From positions 124,001 to 188,000 of the forward strand of contig JAWKQM010000002.1 of assembly GCA_041390145.1 (NCBI GenBank): a DNA stretch of 64,000 nt. Direction: 5' to 3'. This document shows, in pieces, positions 9,983-18,326 of the stretch. Within the stretch, counting starts at the first letter, position 1. Each line of letters opens with the position of its first letter. The translations under genes and the position numbers were made by a program. The stretch is from Gemmatimonadales bacterium (GTDB lineage Bacteria > Gemmatimonadota > Gemmatimonadetes > Gemmatimonadales > GWC2-71-9). The notes beneath the pieces were generated by a model. That model had not been told where the DNA came from. It saw only the letters and a program-made list of their open reading frames with translations, and made no database searches.

Positions 9983-10477
9983 GTGAATTCCCGTACCCCC
10001 TTCCGCTGGGCCGTGCTGGCCCTCACTTTGGCCTGTTCCCCGGACGTCCAACCGGACGCCGGGAGTCCCTGGCTCACCGACAGCGATTTCGTGGTGGCCG
10101 GCTTGCCCGACGACGCCGACTCCGTTGAGATACTGGCGGTACTCGGCGAACCCGATTCCATCATTTCGCTTCCGGACCCCGACGAGCCGGACATTGAACT
10201 GCTGGCGTGGGTGTATCCGGACCTCGCCGTTGCGCTGGCCGATGATGGGCTCCGCTACGGCATCACCCTGACCAGCCCCAACGCGGTCACTGCCCGCGGG
10301 TTGCACCCTGGCGACCCTGAGACGCGGGTGCTCGAGCTCTACGGCCGCCCCAGGCGCGGGACGGCAGCCACGTGGGACTATGTCGCCACGGACGATCCCG
10401 ACGGTCTGCATGTCATGCGTGTGGGGCTGGAAGACGGGCGCGTCTCGTGGATCTTTCTCGGCTGGCTTCTGGAGTGA
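9983..10477 (+). CDS. Putative lipoprotein of unknown function
   Basis: The protein has 164 residues from a GTG start. The N-terminus (MNSRTPFRWAVLALTLACS) is a lipoprotein signal peptide with a lipobox L-T-L-A-C; Cys18 would be lipidated. The mature part is acidic and strand-rich, with segments such as DSVEILAVLGEPDSI and RVLELYGRPRRGTA. Two repeated LGEPD/YGRP motifs suggest a duplicated unit like the SmpA/OmlA-type or DUF4124-like small folds, but I cannot name a family. The gene lies 4 bases before the next membrane-protein gene, so the two are probably co-expressed. It is an envelope protein; its role is unknown. Confidence 0.75.
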   Translation: MNSRTPFRWAVLALTLACSPDVQPDAGSPWLTDSDFVVAGLPDDADSVEILAVLGEPDSIISLPDPDEPDIELLAWVYPDLAVALADDGLRYGITLTSPNAVTARGLHPGDPETRVLELYGRPRRGTAATWDYVATDDPDGLHVMRVGLEDGRVSWIFLGWLLE

Positions 10478-10481
10478 CATC

Positions 10482-11390
10482 ATGACGGGTCGTTCCCGCC
10501 TCCTTCGAGTGGTCGAAACCGCCGAGCGTTTACCGCCGGCGCTCCAGCCTCCGTTCTGGGGGGCGCTGCTCGGCCTGGCGGTCACGGCAGGGCTGGTTCT
10601 TGCCAGCGTGCCACTGTGGCTCGTCCAGGGGCGCGCGGATATCCCGGCCGCGATCCTCGACATGGGGACGGCCGGACTCGTGGCCGGGGCAGCCGGTGGT
10701 GCCATCGCCCTCGTCCTGGCCGGACTGCGCAATGCGGGGCCGCTGGGCTACTACGCCCTCTGGATCATTGCGAACGCCGGCGCGGCACTGATTTACCTGG
10801 GCCTCCTCCGCCTCCTGGGCCGGGGAGAGGTGCTCGGGCTCAACCGAACATTTGCCCCGCTCATCGTTGCCGGGCTCGGCGCCCTGAACGGGCTGATCGT
10901 GGCCCGGGCGCTCGGGCGGAGCGGCCGGGAGTCGTACGGAGAATTCCGCACGTCCGCCAACCTGGTGGCCGGGGCGCTTCTCGCGGAGACGGCGGATCTC
11001 GAGCGGCGGGCACGAACCAATCCCGCGGCGGCCAACGACCTCGACCGTGTGCGGCAGGCCGAGCCAAGTGAGGCCTACCTGCGGCTGCTGGAACGGGTCG
11101 GCCGGCGGCTGGAAGCCCTGCCCGCTGATGACGTCGATGCGCGCCACGCGCGAGAGCATGTGGCCGAACTCGTCACCCGCGTCCGAGAGGACGTCCAGCG
11201 GCTGGCGACAGACCCCGAGTTTGCCGCGGAGCTGAAGCATCGGCAGGAGGTCGCCGAGGAACTGTTCAAGAAGGAACTCGAGCGCGAGGCCAGGCGACTG
11301 CGGAAGTCGGGGGAGGACTCGCCGGAGGCGAAGGAGACGCTCGGAGCCATCGAGCGCGAGCTACGGGGAGGCTCCAGCGGGGACTCCTGA
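10482..11390 (+). CDS. Four-helix membrane protein with charged coiled-coil tail
   Basis: The protein has 302 residues from the ATG at 10482, which follows the stop of the upstream lipoprotein gene by 4 bases. Hydrophobic helices lie at about residues 26-48, 57-80, 86-112 and 122-140. The second half (about 150-302) is highly charged and helical (LKHRQEVAEELFKKELEREA), consistent with a cytosolic coiled coil. I recognise no enzymatic motif or family. The pairing with a lipoprotein suggests an envelope complex spanning the periplasm, which is inference. The gene ends 20 bases before tRNA-Leu. Confidence 0.75.
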   Translation: MTGRSRLLRVVETAERLPPALQPPFWGALLGLAVTAGLVLASVPLWLVQGRADIPAAILDMGTAGLVAGAAGGAIALVLAGLRNAGPLGYYALWIIANAGAALIYLGLLRLLGRGEVLGLNRTFAPLIVAGLGALNGLIVARALGRSGRESYGEFRTSANLVAGALLAETADLERRARTNPAAANDLDRVRQAEPSEAYLRLLERVGRRLEALPADDVDARHAREHVAELVTRVREDVQRLATDPEFAAELKHRQEVAEELFKKELEREARRLRKSGEDSPEAKETLGAIERELRGGSSGDS

Positions 11391-11410
11391 CCCGTCCTGA
11401 TTCAAGATCG

Positions 11411-11491
11411 GCGACCGTGGCGGAATGGCAGACGCGCCTGGCTTAGGACCAGGTGGGGAAACCCGTGGGGGTTCGAGTCCCTCCGGTCGCA
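11411..11491 (+). tRNA. tRNA-Leu (anticodon TAG)
   Basis: An 81-base gene without an encoded CCA end. The acceptor arm GCGACCG pairs with CGGTCGC (11484-11490), with discriminator A at 11491. The anticodon stem CCTGG/CCAGG encloses loop CTTAGGA, giving anticodon TAG for CUA and other CUN leucine codons. The T arm contains GTTCGAGTC. The long variable arm expected of class II tRNAs is present between about 11451 and 11468. No integrase or direct repeat is seen next to it, so it is not acting as an attachment site here. Confidence 0.95.
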
Positions 11492-11511
11492 CTCAACCCA
11501 AGGGAGGTCAC

Positions 11512-11739
11512 ATCACGACCCGCATCGTCGTCAATCCCAACGGCCCCATCCGGATCGAGGGCGACTTCTCGATAGTGGACGTGGAAGGGACCGCGTTTGG
11601 CCTCGGGGGCCGGTCCACGATCACCCTGTGCCGGTGTGGTCACTCCGCCAACAAACCGTTCTGCGATGGGGCACATGCCCGTGAGGGGTTTCGGGAGCCA
11701 GCCGTCGCCCGGGACCTCCCTCCCCGCCCGGGGAGCTGA
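11512..11739 (+). CDS. CDGSH-type iron-sulfur protein (probable ATC start)
   Basis: A small protein of about 75 residues with an intact CDGSH signature, CRCGHSANKPFCDGAH, i.e. C-x-C-x2-S-x3-P-x-C-D-G-A-H. Three Cys and one His bind a redox-active [2Fe-2S] cluster. The start is unusual. The only in-frame ATG (11425) lies inside tRNA-Leu and would translate tRNA sequence. The conserved protein begins at ATC 11512 (I/M-TTRIVVNPNGPIRIEGDF), with a strong AGGGAGG ribosome site at 11501-11507, four bases upstream. I therefore infer an ATC start. It could be read through from the tRNA promoter. The exact redox role is not known for this family in bacteria. Confidence 0.75.
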   Translation: MTTRIVVNPNGPIRIEGDFSIVDVEGTAFGLGGRSTITLCRCGHSANKPFCDGAHAREGFREPAVARDLPPRPGS

Positions 11740-11791
11740 CCCGCAAGCCTCGTTTGCCCGGGTCACGGCGGCCGGGTAGATTTCCCCCGCC

Positions 11792-13036
11792 ATGACAACT
11801 ATCACGATCGAAACGACCAGCGGCGACGCCGCGTCAAAGTCCCTCCAGGTGACCGTGCCGGCCGAGCGCGTGCGCTTGGCCGAGGACCGGGCAGTCCAGC
11901 AGGTCTCCCGCAACGTGCGCCTCCCCGGCTTCCGGAAGGGTCACGCCCCCCCGGCCATCGTTCGGAAGCGCTACCACGACGCCATCCGGCAGACCGTGCT
12001 GGACGAGGTCATCCGCGAAAGCTGGGACCAGGCGCGGGAGTCCGAGTCGCTCAAGCCGGTGGCCGACCCCTCGGTCCGCAACCTCAAGTTTGACGAGGGC
12101 GGCGCCATCGAGTTCGAGCTGCACGTCGAGGTGCGGCCGGAGGTTACCGTCGCCACGGTTGGTGGGTTCACGCTGACCCGCGAAGTGTCCGAGGTCACCG
12201 ACGAGCAGGTGGACGAGCAGCTCGGGCGGCTCCGCGAGCAGAAGGCCACCTGGCTTCCGGTGGAGGGGCAGAAGCCCAGCCCCGGCCAGATGGTCCAGGT
12301 CGACGTCACCGCGCTCGACGACGATGCGTCACCCGAGCCGCAGCCGCATTCGATCGTGCTCGGCGAAGGGCAGGCCTTGCCGGCCCTCGAAGAGCGAATC
12401 ATGGAACTCCAGCCCGGCGAGGTGGCGGAGACGGAAGTCCGGCTCCCCGACGACCATCCGGACGAGAGCCGCCGCGGGAAGGTGCGCAAGCTCCGGGTCG
12501 CACTCCACGAGGTGAAGCGGCAGGACCTGCCCCCGCTCGACGACGCCTTTGCGCGTGAGGTCGGGGACTTCGAGGACCTCGCCGCCCTGCGTGCGGCGGT
12601 GCGCTCCGATCTCGGGCAGGACGCCGTGCGCGAGGCCGACGCCCGGGTTCGGGATCAGCTGATCCAGAAGCTGGTCGAGGCGAACAACATCGAGGCGCCC
12701 CCGTCGCTCGTGCATCGCGTCATTCACGGCTACTTGCACGCCTACGGCGTGCCGCACGAGAAGGAGCCGGAGTTCGCGGCGCAGTTCCAGCCGGTGGCTG
12801 AGGCCCAGGTCCGGCGCGACCTCGTCCTGGCCGCCGTTGCCGAAGCCGAGAGCCTCTACGCGACCGAAGCCGACGTCGACGCCCGGATCGCGGCAATGGC
12901 CGAGGCCCGCAACGTGCCAGCGGGTCAGGTCTACGCGTCACTACAGAAGGCCAAGCGACTGCCGGAACTCGAGCGCGCCATCACCGAAGACAAGGTCTTC
13001 GGCTACCTGCTGCAGCAATCCACCGTGGAAGGGTGA
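11792..13036 (+). CDS. tig: Trigger factor, ribosome-associated chaperone and prolyl isomerase
   Basis: The protein has 414 residues, close to the usual 430. The ribosome-binding N-terminal domain contains the signature [18 protein letters not shown] (about residues 47-64). The middle FKBP-like domain follows at about 150-240 ([39 protein letters not shown]), then an alpha-helical substrate-cradling C-terminal domain. It binds L23 at the exit tunnel and shelters nascent chains. It begins 52 bases after the CDGSH gene and overlaps the clpP start region: its TGA lies within the stretch where clpP can start at GTG 13033 or 13042. The order tig-clpP-clpX is conserved in many bacteria. Confidence 0.96.
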   Translation: MTTITIETTSGDAASKSLQVTVPAERVRLAEDRAVQQVSRNVRLPGFRKGHAPPAIVRKRYHDAIRQTVLDEVIRESWDQARESESLKPVADPSVRNLKFDEGGAIEFELHVEVRPEVTVATVGGFTLTREVSEVTDEQVDEQLGRLREQKATWLPVEGQKPSPGQMVQVDVTALDDDASPEPQPHSIVLGEGQALPALEERIMELQPGEVAETEVRLPDDHPDESRRGKVRKLRVALHEVKRQDLPPLDDAFAREVGDFEDLAALRAAVRSDLGQDAVREADARVRDQLIQKLVEANNIEAPPSLVHRVIHGYLHAYGVPHEKEPEFAAQFQPVAEAQVRRDLVLAAVAEAESLYATEADVDARIAAMAEARNVPAGQVYASLQKAKRLPELERAITEDKVFGYLLQQSTVEG

Positions 13037-13041
13037 GTCCA

Positions 13042-13650
13042 GTGTCAGTTTATCCCCCGTACATCATCGAGCGGTCCAGCCGCGGCGAGCGGACCTACGA
13101 CATCTTCAGCCGCCTGCTGATGGACCGTATCGTGTTCCTTGGCGCCGGCATCAACGACGACGTCGCCAACATCATCATCGCCCAGCTGCTCTTTCTCGAG
13201 GCGGACAATCCGGAGAAGGACATCTACCTCTACCTGAACAGCCCGGGCGGAGTGGTCTCCAGCGGCATGGCCATCTACGACACGATGCAGCATCTCCGGG
13301 CGCCGGTGAACACGATCTGCATGGGCATGGCGGCCTCCATGGGGTCCTTCCTCCTCTCGGCGGGTGCCAAGGGAAAGCGGAGTGCCCTGCCCCACAGCCG
13401 CATCATGATTCATCAGCCGTCCGGCGGCGCCCAGGGCACCGCCTCGGACATCGAAATCCAGGCTAGAGAGATCCTCTACCTGCGCTCTAAGATGAATCAG
13501 CTCTACAGCTTACACACCGGCCAGCCGATCGAGACGATCGAGCGCGACATGGACCGGGACCGGTTCATGAGCGCGGAAGAGGCCAAGGAATACGGCCTGA
13601 TTGACACGGTCTTTGAGCCCCACAAGGATTGGCTCGCCCCCCAGGCCTAG
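13042..13650 (+). CDS. clpP: ATP-dependent Clp protease proteolytic subunit ClpP
   Basis: The protein has 202 residues. I choose the GTG at 13042 ([20 protein letters not shown]), with AAGGGTGAG upstream; an earlier in-frame GTG at 13033 overlaps the tig stop and adds three residues. The catalytic triad is intact: Ser99 in GMAASMGS, His124 in RIMIHQP and Asp173 in DMDRDRF, matching the standard ClpP spacing. The hydrophobic ligand-binding surface and handle region ([14 protein letters not shown]) are present. It forms the tetradecameric cytosolic peptidase that works with ClpX, encoded next. Translation is probably coupled to tig, and a hairpin lies between clpP and clpX. Confidence 0.97.
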   Translation: MSVYPPYIIERSSRGERTYDIFSRLLMDRIVFLGAGINDDVANIIIAQLLFLEADNPEKDIYLYLNSPGGVVSSGMAIYDTMQHLRAPVNTICMGMAASMGSFLLSAGAKGKRSALPHSRIMIHQPSGGAQGTASDIEIQAREILYLRSKMNQLYSLHTGQPIETIERDMDRDRFMSAEEAKEYGLIDTVFEPHKDWLAPQA

Positions 13651-13664
13651 CCTTGACGCCCCCC

Positions 13665-13695
13665 GGGACCCGGCCCACCTTTGGGGTGGGGTCCC
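13665..13695 (+). terminator. Hairpin between clpP and clpX (partial terminator or attenuator)
   Basis: An inner stem CCCACC/GGTGGG (13674-13679 with 13685-13690) and outer stem GGGAC/GTCCC (13665-13669 with 13691-13695), with a 4-base bulge, are followed by CCCCCTTT. This could reduce read-through from clpP into clpX or stabilise the upstream message. The T-run is short, so termination is probably incomplete. Confidence 0.42.
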
Positions 13696-13719
13696 CCCTT
13701 TACCATCGGCGGCCAGCGC

Positions 13720-14967
<1,248 letters not shown>

Positions 14968-15011
14968 GAGTCGCGACGGCCTCCCGAGCAAGCGGCTCCC
15001 CCGCCCCCCTG

Positions 15012-15605
15012 TTGTCGAGCCTTCCCATCGAGTTCGTCGGATCCTTTCCCGATCCGGGCGTCCGGCTGGAGCCACCACTTCCCGAGGTGGCGTTCGTCGG
15101 GCGGTCGAACGTGGGGAAGTCGAGCCTGCTGAACGCGCTGGTGGGCAAGAAGGGGCTCGCGCGCGTGAGCGGCACCCCGGGCAAGACCAGGCTGGTGAAC
15201 GTCTTCCGGCTGCCCGGCCTCTACCTGGTGGACTTGCCGGGCTACGGGTTCGCTCGGGCCAGCAAGACGGCGCGTGCCGGATTCCGCGAGTTGCTCAACG
15301 GCTACGTCGCGCAGCGCGACACGCTCGCCGGCGTGGTCTGGATGCTCGATATCCGACGCGACCTTTCCGAGGACGACCAGGAGGTGCGCGGCCTGCTCGC
15401 GGCCTCCGGCCACCCGGTGCTGGCGGTGCTGACCAAGATCGACAAGCTGGGGCGGGCGGCCGCCCGCGACCGGACGCTGGCCCTCGCCAGGGAACTCCAG
15501 CTCGCCGTGGACGAATTGCAGCCGACCAGTACCGTGACAGGGGAAGGGATCGCCGACCTGAGCGAGTCCATCCTGTCCGTCGCCGACCAAGGACACGACG
15601 CATGA
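15012..15605 (+). CDS. engB: Ribosome biogenesis GTP-binding protein EngB/YsxC
   Basis: The protein has about 197 residues from TTG 15012 ([16 protein letters not shown]), which matches the usual short leader before the G domain. The frame is open upstream to an ATG at 14901 inside clpX, but that would add 37 non-conserved residues. No good ribosome site is visible, so the start is uncertain. The GTPase motifs are clear: G1 [10 protein letters not shown]2 threonine in [10 protein letters not shown]3 DLPGYGFA, G4 TKID, G5 near TSTVTGEG. The family is required for 50S ribosomal subunit maturation. Its stop overlaps the next start by four bases (ATGA). Confidence 0.93.
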   Translation: MSSLPIEFVGSFPDPGVRLEPPLPEVAFVGRSNVGKSSLLNALVGKKGLARVSGTPGKTRLVNVFRLPGLYLVDLPGYGFARASKTARAGFRELLNGYVAQRDTLAGVVWMLDIRRDLSEDDQEVRGLLAASGHPVLAVLTKIDKLGRAAARDRTLALARELQLAVDELQPTSTVTGEGIADLSESILSVADQGHDA

Positions 15606-16252
15606 GATACTTCAGCCGGCTTGTCGCGGTGCTCGCGCTCTGCGCCTGCGCGCACTCAAACAAGGCGCATTCCCAGGAGACGCCGGATCCGATGGGGACG
15701 ATGCCCCCGATGGGCCTCGGCTCGCTGACCCAGGAACAGATGTCGGTTTCGATCGCGAACAGCCAGCTGACCATCCGCTTTCAGCCGCTCAATGAACGCC
15801 TGCTCCGCTTGCTGGCTCCGGACGCCTATCGGGCGCTCTCGGGCATGATCGCGAGCCGTGGAAGCGCCATCGATTCGATCAGCCAGTACAGCGGGACCTC
15901 CCAGCCGGGCTTGATGCTGGTGACCGTCTACGGCAACGTCCCCGACGTCCGGTTCGACGCCAGCTCAGTCGGTGTGTCGGTCAACTCGGTGCGGATCGAC
16001 CCCATCGGGATCATCCCGCTCAATGCGAATTTCAGCCGGCAGCAGCTCCCGCGGCAGGCGGTCGGCCAGGGGCTCTACGTATTTTCGGAGGAGCTTCCGG
16101 TCTACTCACCGATAGTGTTCAGCTACGGTTCGGTGGCGGTGGAGGGATGGGCACAGAAGATTCCGACTTTGGACCGGGAACTTGCCCGAGTCTCCGCCCG
16201 GGCACGGTCGCAGCAGACACAGCCGGTGCCGGACTCCGCCGCAACGCCCTAG
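15602..16252 (+). CDS. Secreted or lipid-anchored protein of unknown function
   Basis: The protein has 216 residues. The N-terminus [19 protein letters not shown] is a signal peptide with Cys residues in a lipobox-like L-C-A-C. A Met/Pro-rich linker ([13 protein letters not shown]) leads into a strand-rich domain of about 150 residues and a polar C-terminal tail. It starts inside the engB stop (ATGA overlap), so translation is coupled to engB although the products have no evident link. I recognise no family. The gene ends 12 bases from the convergent ApbE-like gene. Confidence 0.72.
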   Translation: MRYFSRLVAVLALCACAHSNKAHSQETPDPMGTMPPMGLGSLTQEQMSVSIANSQLTIRFQPLNERLLRLLAPDAYRALSGMIASRGSAIDSISQYSGTSQPGLMLVTVYGNVPDVRFDASSVGVSVNSVRIDPIGIIPLNANFSRQQLPRQAVGQGLYVFSEELPVYSPIVFSYGSVAVEGWAQKIPTLDRELARVSARARSQQTQPVPDSAATP

Positions 16253-16264
16253 CGGCCGGTCCGG

Positions 16265-17293
16265 TCAGCGGATCGGCGTAGCCGTTGCAGAGTCGAGTGC
16301 AGGACGCAGGCCCTCGTTGTACCGAAAACGGATCGCGCCGTCCCGGCGGTCCAGAATCAACACCCCGACGTCGTTGTGCCCCTCCGCCCATGCGTACGCG
16401 CTGTCTGGCCCGAGCACGAAGAGCGCGGTCGAGAGCACATCGGCGCGCAGTGGGTCGGCCGCCACGACGGTCAGGCTGCCCCACCCGGGCACCGGGGTTC
16501 CGGTCCGCGGGTCGAGGATATGGCCAATGGTTTGCCCTGCTGCGCGGACGTACCGGCCCGACTGGCTGGATGTCGACGCCGATCCGCCGGCAAGCCAGAG
16601 GGTGAAGACCTCCTCCTTGTTGTCCTCCGGGCTCGGAATCGCCAGCCGCCACGGCCCACCCGTTCGCGTCGGACCAAGCACAACCACCTGCTGGCCGAAC
16701 GTGACCTGCGCGGAGTGGACCCCATGTGCGCGCAAGCTGTCGCGGACCGCGCGCAGGCTGTACCCCTTCACAAACCCCCAAGGCATGAACCCCGCCGCCG
16801 CCGCGAGGCGCTGGGCGACACACCGATCGAGGTCGAGTTGCATGCCGCCGTTGCCGGCGGCCCGCCGGGCCGCCTCGAGTTCCACGACGGAGGGGACGCG
16901 CCCGTCGCCATCGAGGTCCCAGGCGTCCACGAGCGAGCCGATCACCAAGTCAAACACCCCAGGCACTTCGGCCGCACTCCGGTCGACCTCCCGCAGCACC
17001 TGGCACAGCGACGGGTCGATCTCCGCTGTGGCCCCGACCGCCGTGGCATTCAGCTCGCTCACCCGGCTGTCGGTGCGGTTCGGGGAGAGGAGGGCGTCCG
17101 AGGCCCCGACGGCGCTGAGGACCGCCTGGGACGCCTCGACCGCGGCCATCCGGCTGGGGGCCTCCAGCGACATCTGCAGGGTGGCCTCCATCGCCGTCGC
17201 TTTGCGATCGATCCAGACCGGTCCCCCGCCCGCTCCCTTTCCATCACAGGCGAGGAGGAGGAGACCAGCCAGGACGGGAAGAAGTCGATCCAT
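16265..17293 (-). CDS. apbE: ApbE-like FAD:protein FMN transferase, lipoprotein
   Basis: The protein has about 342 residues from the ATG at 17293 (MDRLLPVLAGLLLLACDG), a lipoprotein signal with lipobox L-L-A-C. The ApbE fold is shown by DLVIGSLVDAWDLDGDGR, GFVKGYSLRAVRDSLRAHG, GHILDPRTGTPVPG and PLRADVLSTALFVLGPD; the last holds the Asp and Thr expected to bind Mg2+. The family attaches FMN to Thr/Ser of exported flavoproteins such as NqrB/C and RnfG. Two oddities: the usually conserved G-G-D is G-Q-Q (VTFGQQVVVLG), and an EF-hand-like DLDGDGR loop sits after the first motif. No target flavoprotein is encoded nearby. It is convergent with the previous gene and divergent from the acyltransferase. 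Confidence 0.85.
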   Translation of the reverse strand: MDRLLPVLAGLLLLACDGKGAGGGPVWIDRKATAMEATLQMSLEAPSRMAAVEASQAVLSAVGASDALLSPNRTDSRVSELNATAVGATAEIDPSLCQVLREVDRSAAEVPGVFDLVIGSLVDAWDLDGDGRVPSVVELEAARRAAGNGGMQLDLDRCVAQRLAAAAGFMPWGFVKGYSLRAVRDSLRAHGVHSAQVTFGQQVVVLGPTRTGGPWRLAIPSPEDNKEEVFTLWLAGGSASTSSQSGRYVRAAGQTIGHILDPRTGTPVPGWGSLTVVAADPLRADVLSTALFVLGPDSAYAWAEGHNDVGVLILDRRDGAIRFRYNEGLRPALDSATATPIR

Positions 17294-17415
17294 GCGCCGC
17301 ACCTGCTGGGAGGTGGAGGGCAACGGGTGGGCGCGGGGCCCGCGCGATTGACCCCGGAACCGTGGCGCCGAGGTCTCCACCCCGGTAAACTCCGGACAAC
17401 TATGGAGAGCTGCTA

Positions 17416-18267
17416 ATGGCATATCTACCCCTGCGATCCGTGAGTCTGCCTGAGCGGGCCGAGGCGGCGTACGAGGCGTGGTTGGACGAACTCGAGTCCC
17501 AACTGGACGCCCCCGGGGCCGACTGGTCGCGCGTCGTGCGCCAGACGCTGCTCCACCTCTTTCATCCCGACCTGCCGGACTGGGAGACCGCCGTGGCGGA
17601 CCCGCGCCGTTCCCCCGCGTCGCTGGCGGCCCTGCTCGCGCTGGACCCGACGAATATTACCCTCGAACCGGAATATTACGGCGACGTCGACCCCGTGCGC
17701 TTCGCCCGCGTCAAGCCGCTCCTCTGGCTTTGGTACAGCTTCGATCGGGCCCCGCTCGCCGGTCAGAACGTGGCGCTCGGCATCGCGCTCCGCCGACGCC
17801 TGGCGCCGAGGATCTTCGCCCGGTGCGGACGCAACTTCAAGTGTTTTCAGCACGTCGAGTTCTCCTACGGCTACAACATGGAGGTCGGTGACGACGTCGT
17901 GATTCACCGGCATGTCCTGCTGGATGACCGGGGCGGCCTGACCCTGGGCGACCGGGTCAGCGTGTCGGATTACGCCAACATCTACAGCCACACCCACAGT
18001 ATCGTGGATCAGCGCGAAGTGACGAACGCGCGAACGATTCTCGAGGACGACACCAGGATCACCTATCACGCCACGGTCCTCGCCGGCGTGCGCGTGGGCC
18101 AAAACGGAATGGTGGGCGCCGGCGCCGTCGCCACCAAGCACGTCCGGCCATACCACGTGAACGTCGGCATCCCGGCCAAGTCGGTGCGGGTCAAGCCGAA
18201 CGCGCCGCCCGAGACGATCCACACCGACCTGCCTACGCGCCACGCTGGCGAGCCGGGGCCATCCTGA
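17416..18267 (+). CDS. Left-handed beta-helix (hexapeptide repeat) acyltransferase
   Basis: The protein has 283 residues with GGAGAG upstream of the ATG. The N-terminal ~120 residues are helical and include WLWYSFDRAPLAGQNVALGI. From about residue 130 there are hexapeptide-repeat turns (FSYGYNMEVGDDVVIHRHVL, GGLTLGDRVSVSDYANIYSH). His residues in the IYSHTHSI segment and the end pattern VGAGAVATKHV, GIPAKSVRVK are typical of WbbJ/maltose O-acetyltransferase-like enzymes, which move acetyl groups from acetyl-CoA to sugars. The acceptor is unknown. The stop lies 59 bases before the kinase GTG start, or overlaps a possible CTG start of that kinase. Confidence 0.85.
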   Translation: MAYLPLRSVSLPERAEAAYEAWLDELESQLDAPGADWSRVVRQTLLHLFHPDLPDWETAVADPRRSPASLAALLALDPTNITLEPEYYGDVDPVRFARVKPLLWLWYSFDRAPLAGQNVALGIALRRRLAPRIFARCGRNFKCFQHVEFSYGYNMEVGDDVVIHRHVLLDDRGGLTLGDRVSVSDYANIYSHTHSIVDQREVTNARTILEDDTRITYHATVLAGVRVGQNGMVGAGAVATKHVRPYHVNVGIPAKSVRVKPNAPPETIHTDLPTRHAGEPGPS

Positions 18268-18326
18268 CCGCGCTCATCATCGTCACGCTCCTCGCCTGCG
18301 CGGCGGCGCTGGTCTGGTCGTGGCGT

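Noticed and set aside
11411..11491. tRNA-Leu as an integration site for a mobile element
   Set aside because: No integrase, direct repeat of the tRNA 3' end or atypical gene content is found next to it.
11425..11511. ATG-started N-terminal extension of the CDGSH gene
   Set aside because: It would translate the tRNA-Leu gene; the extra residues are low-complexity, and a strong ribosome site points to 11512.
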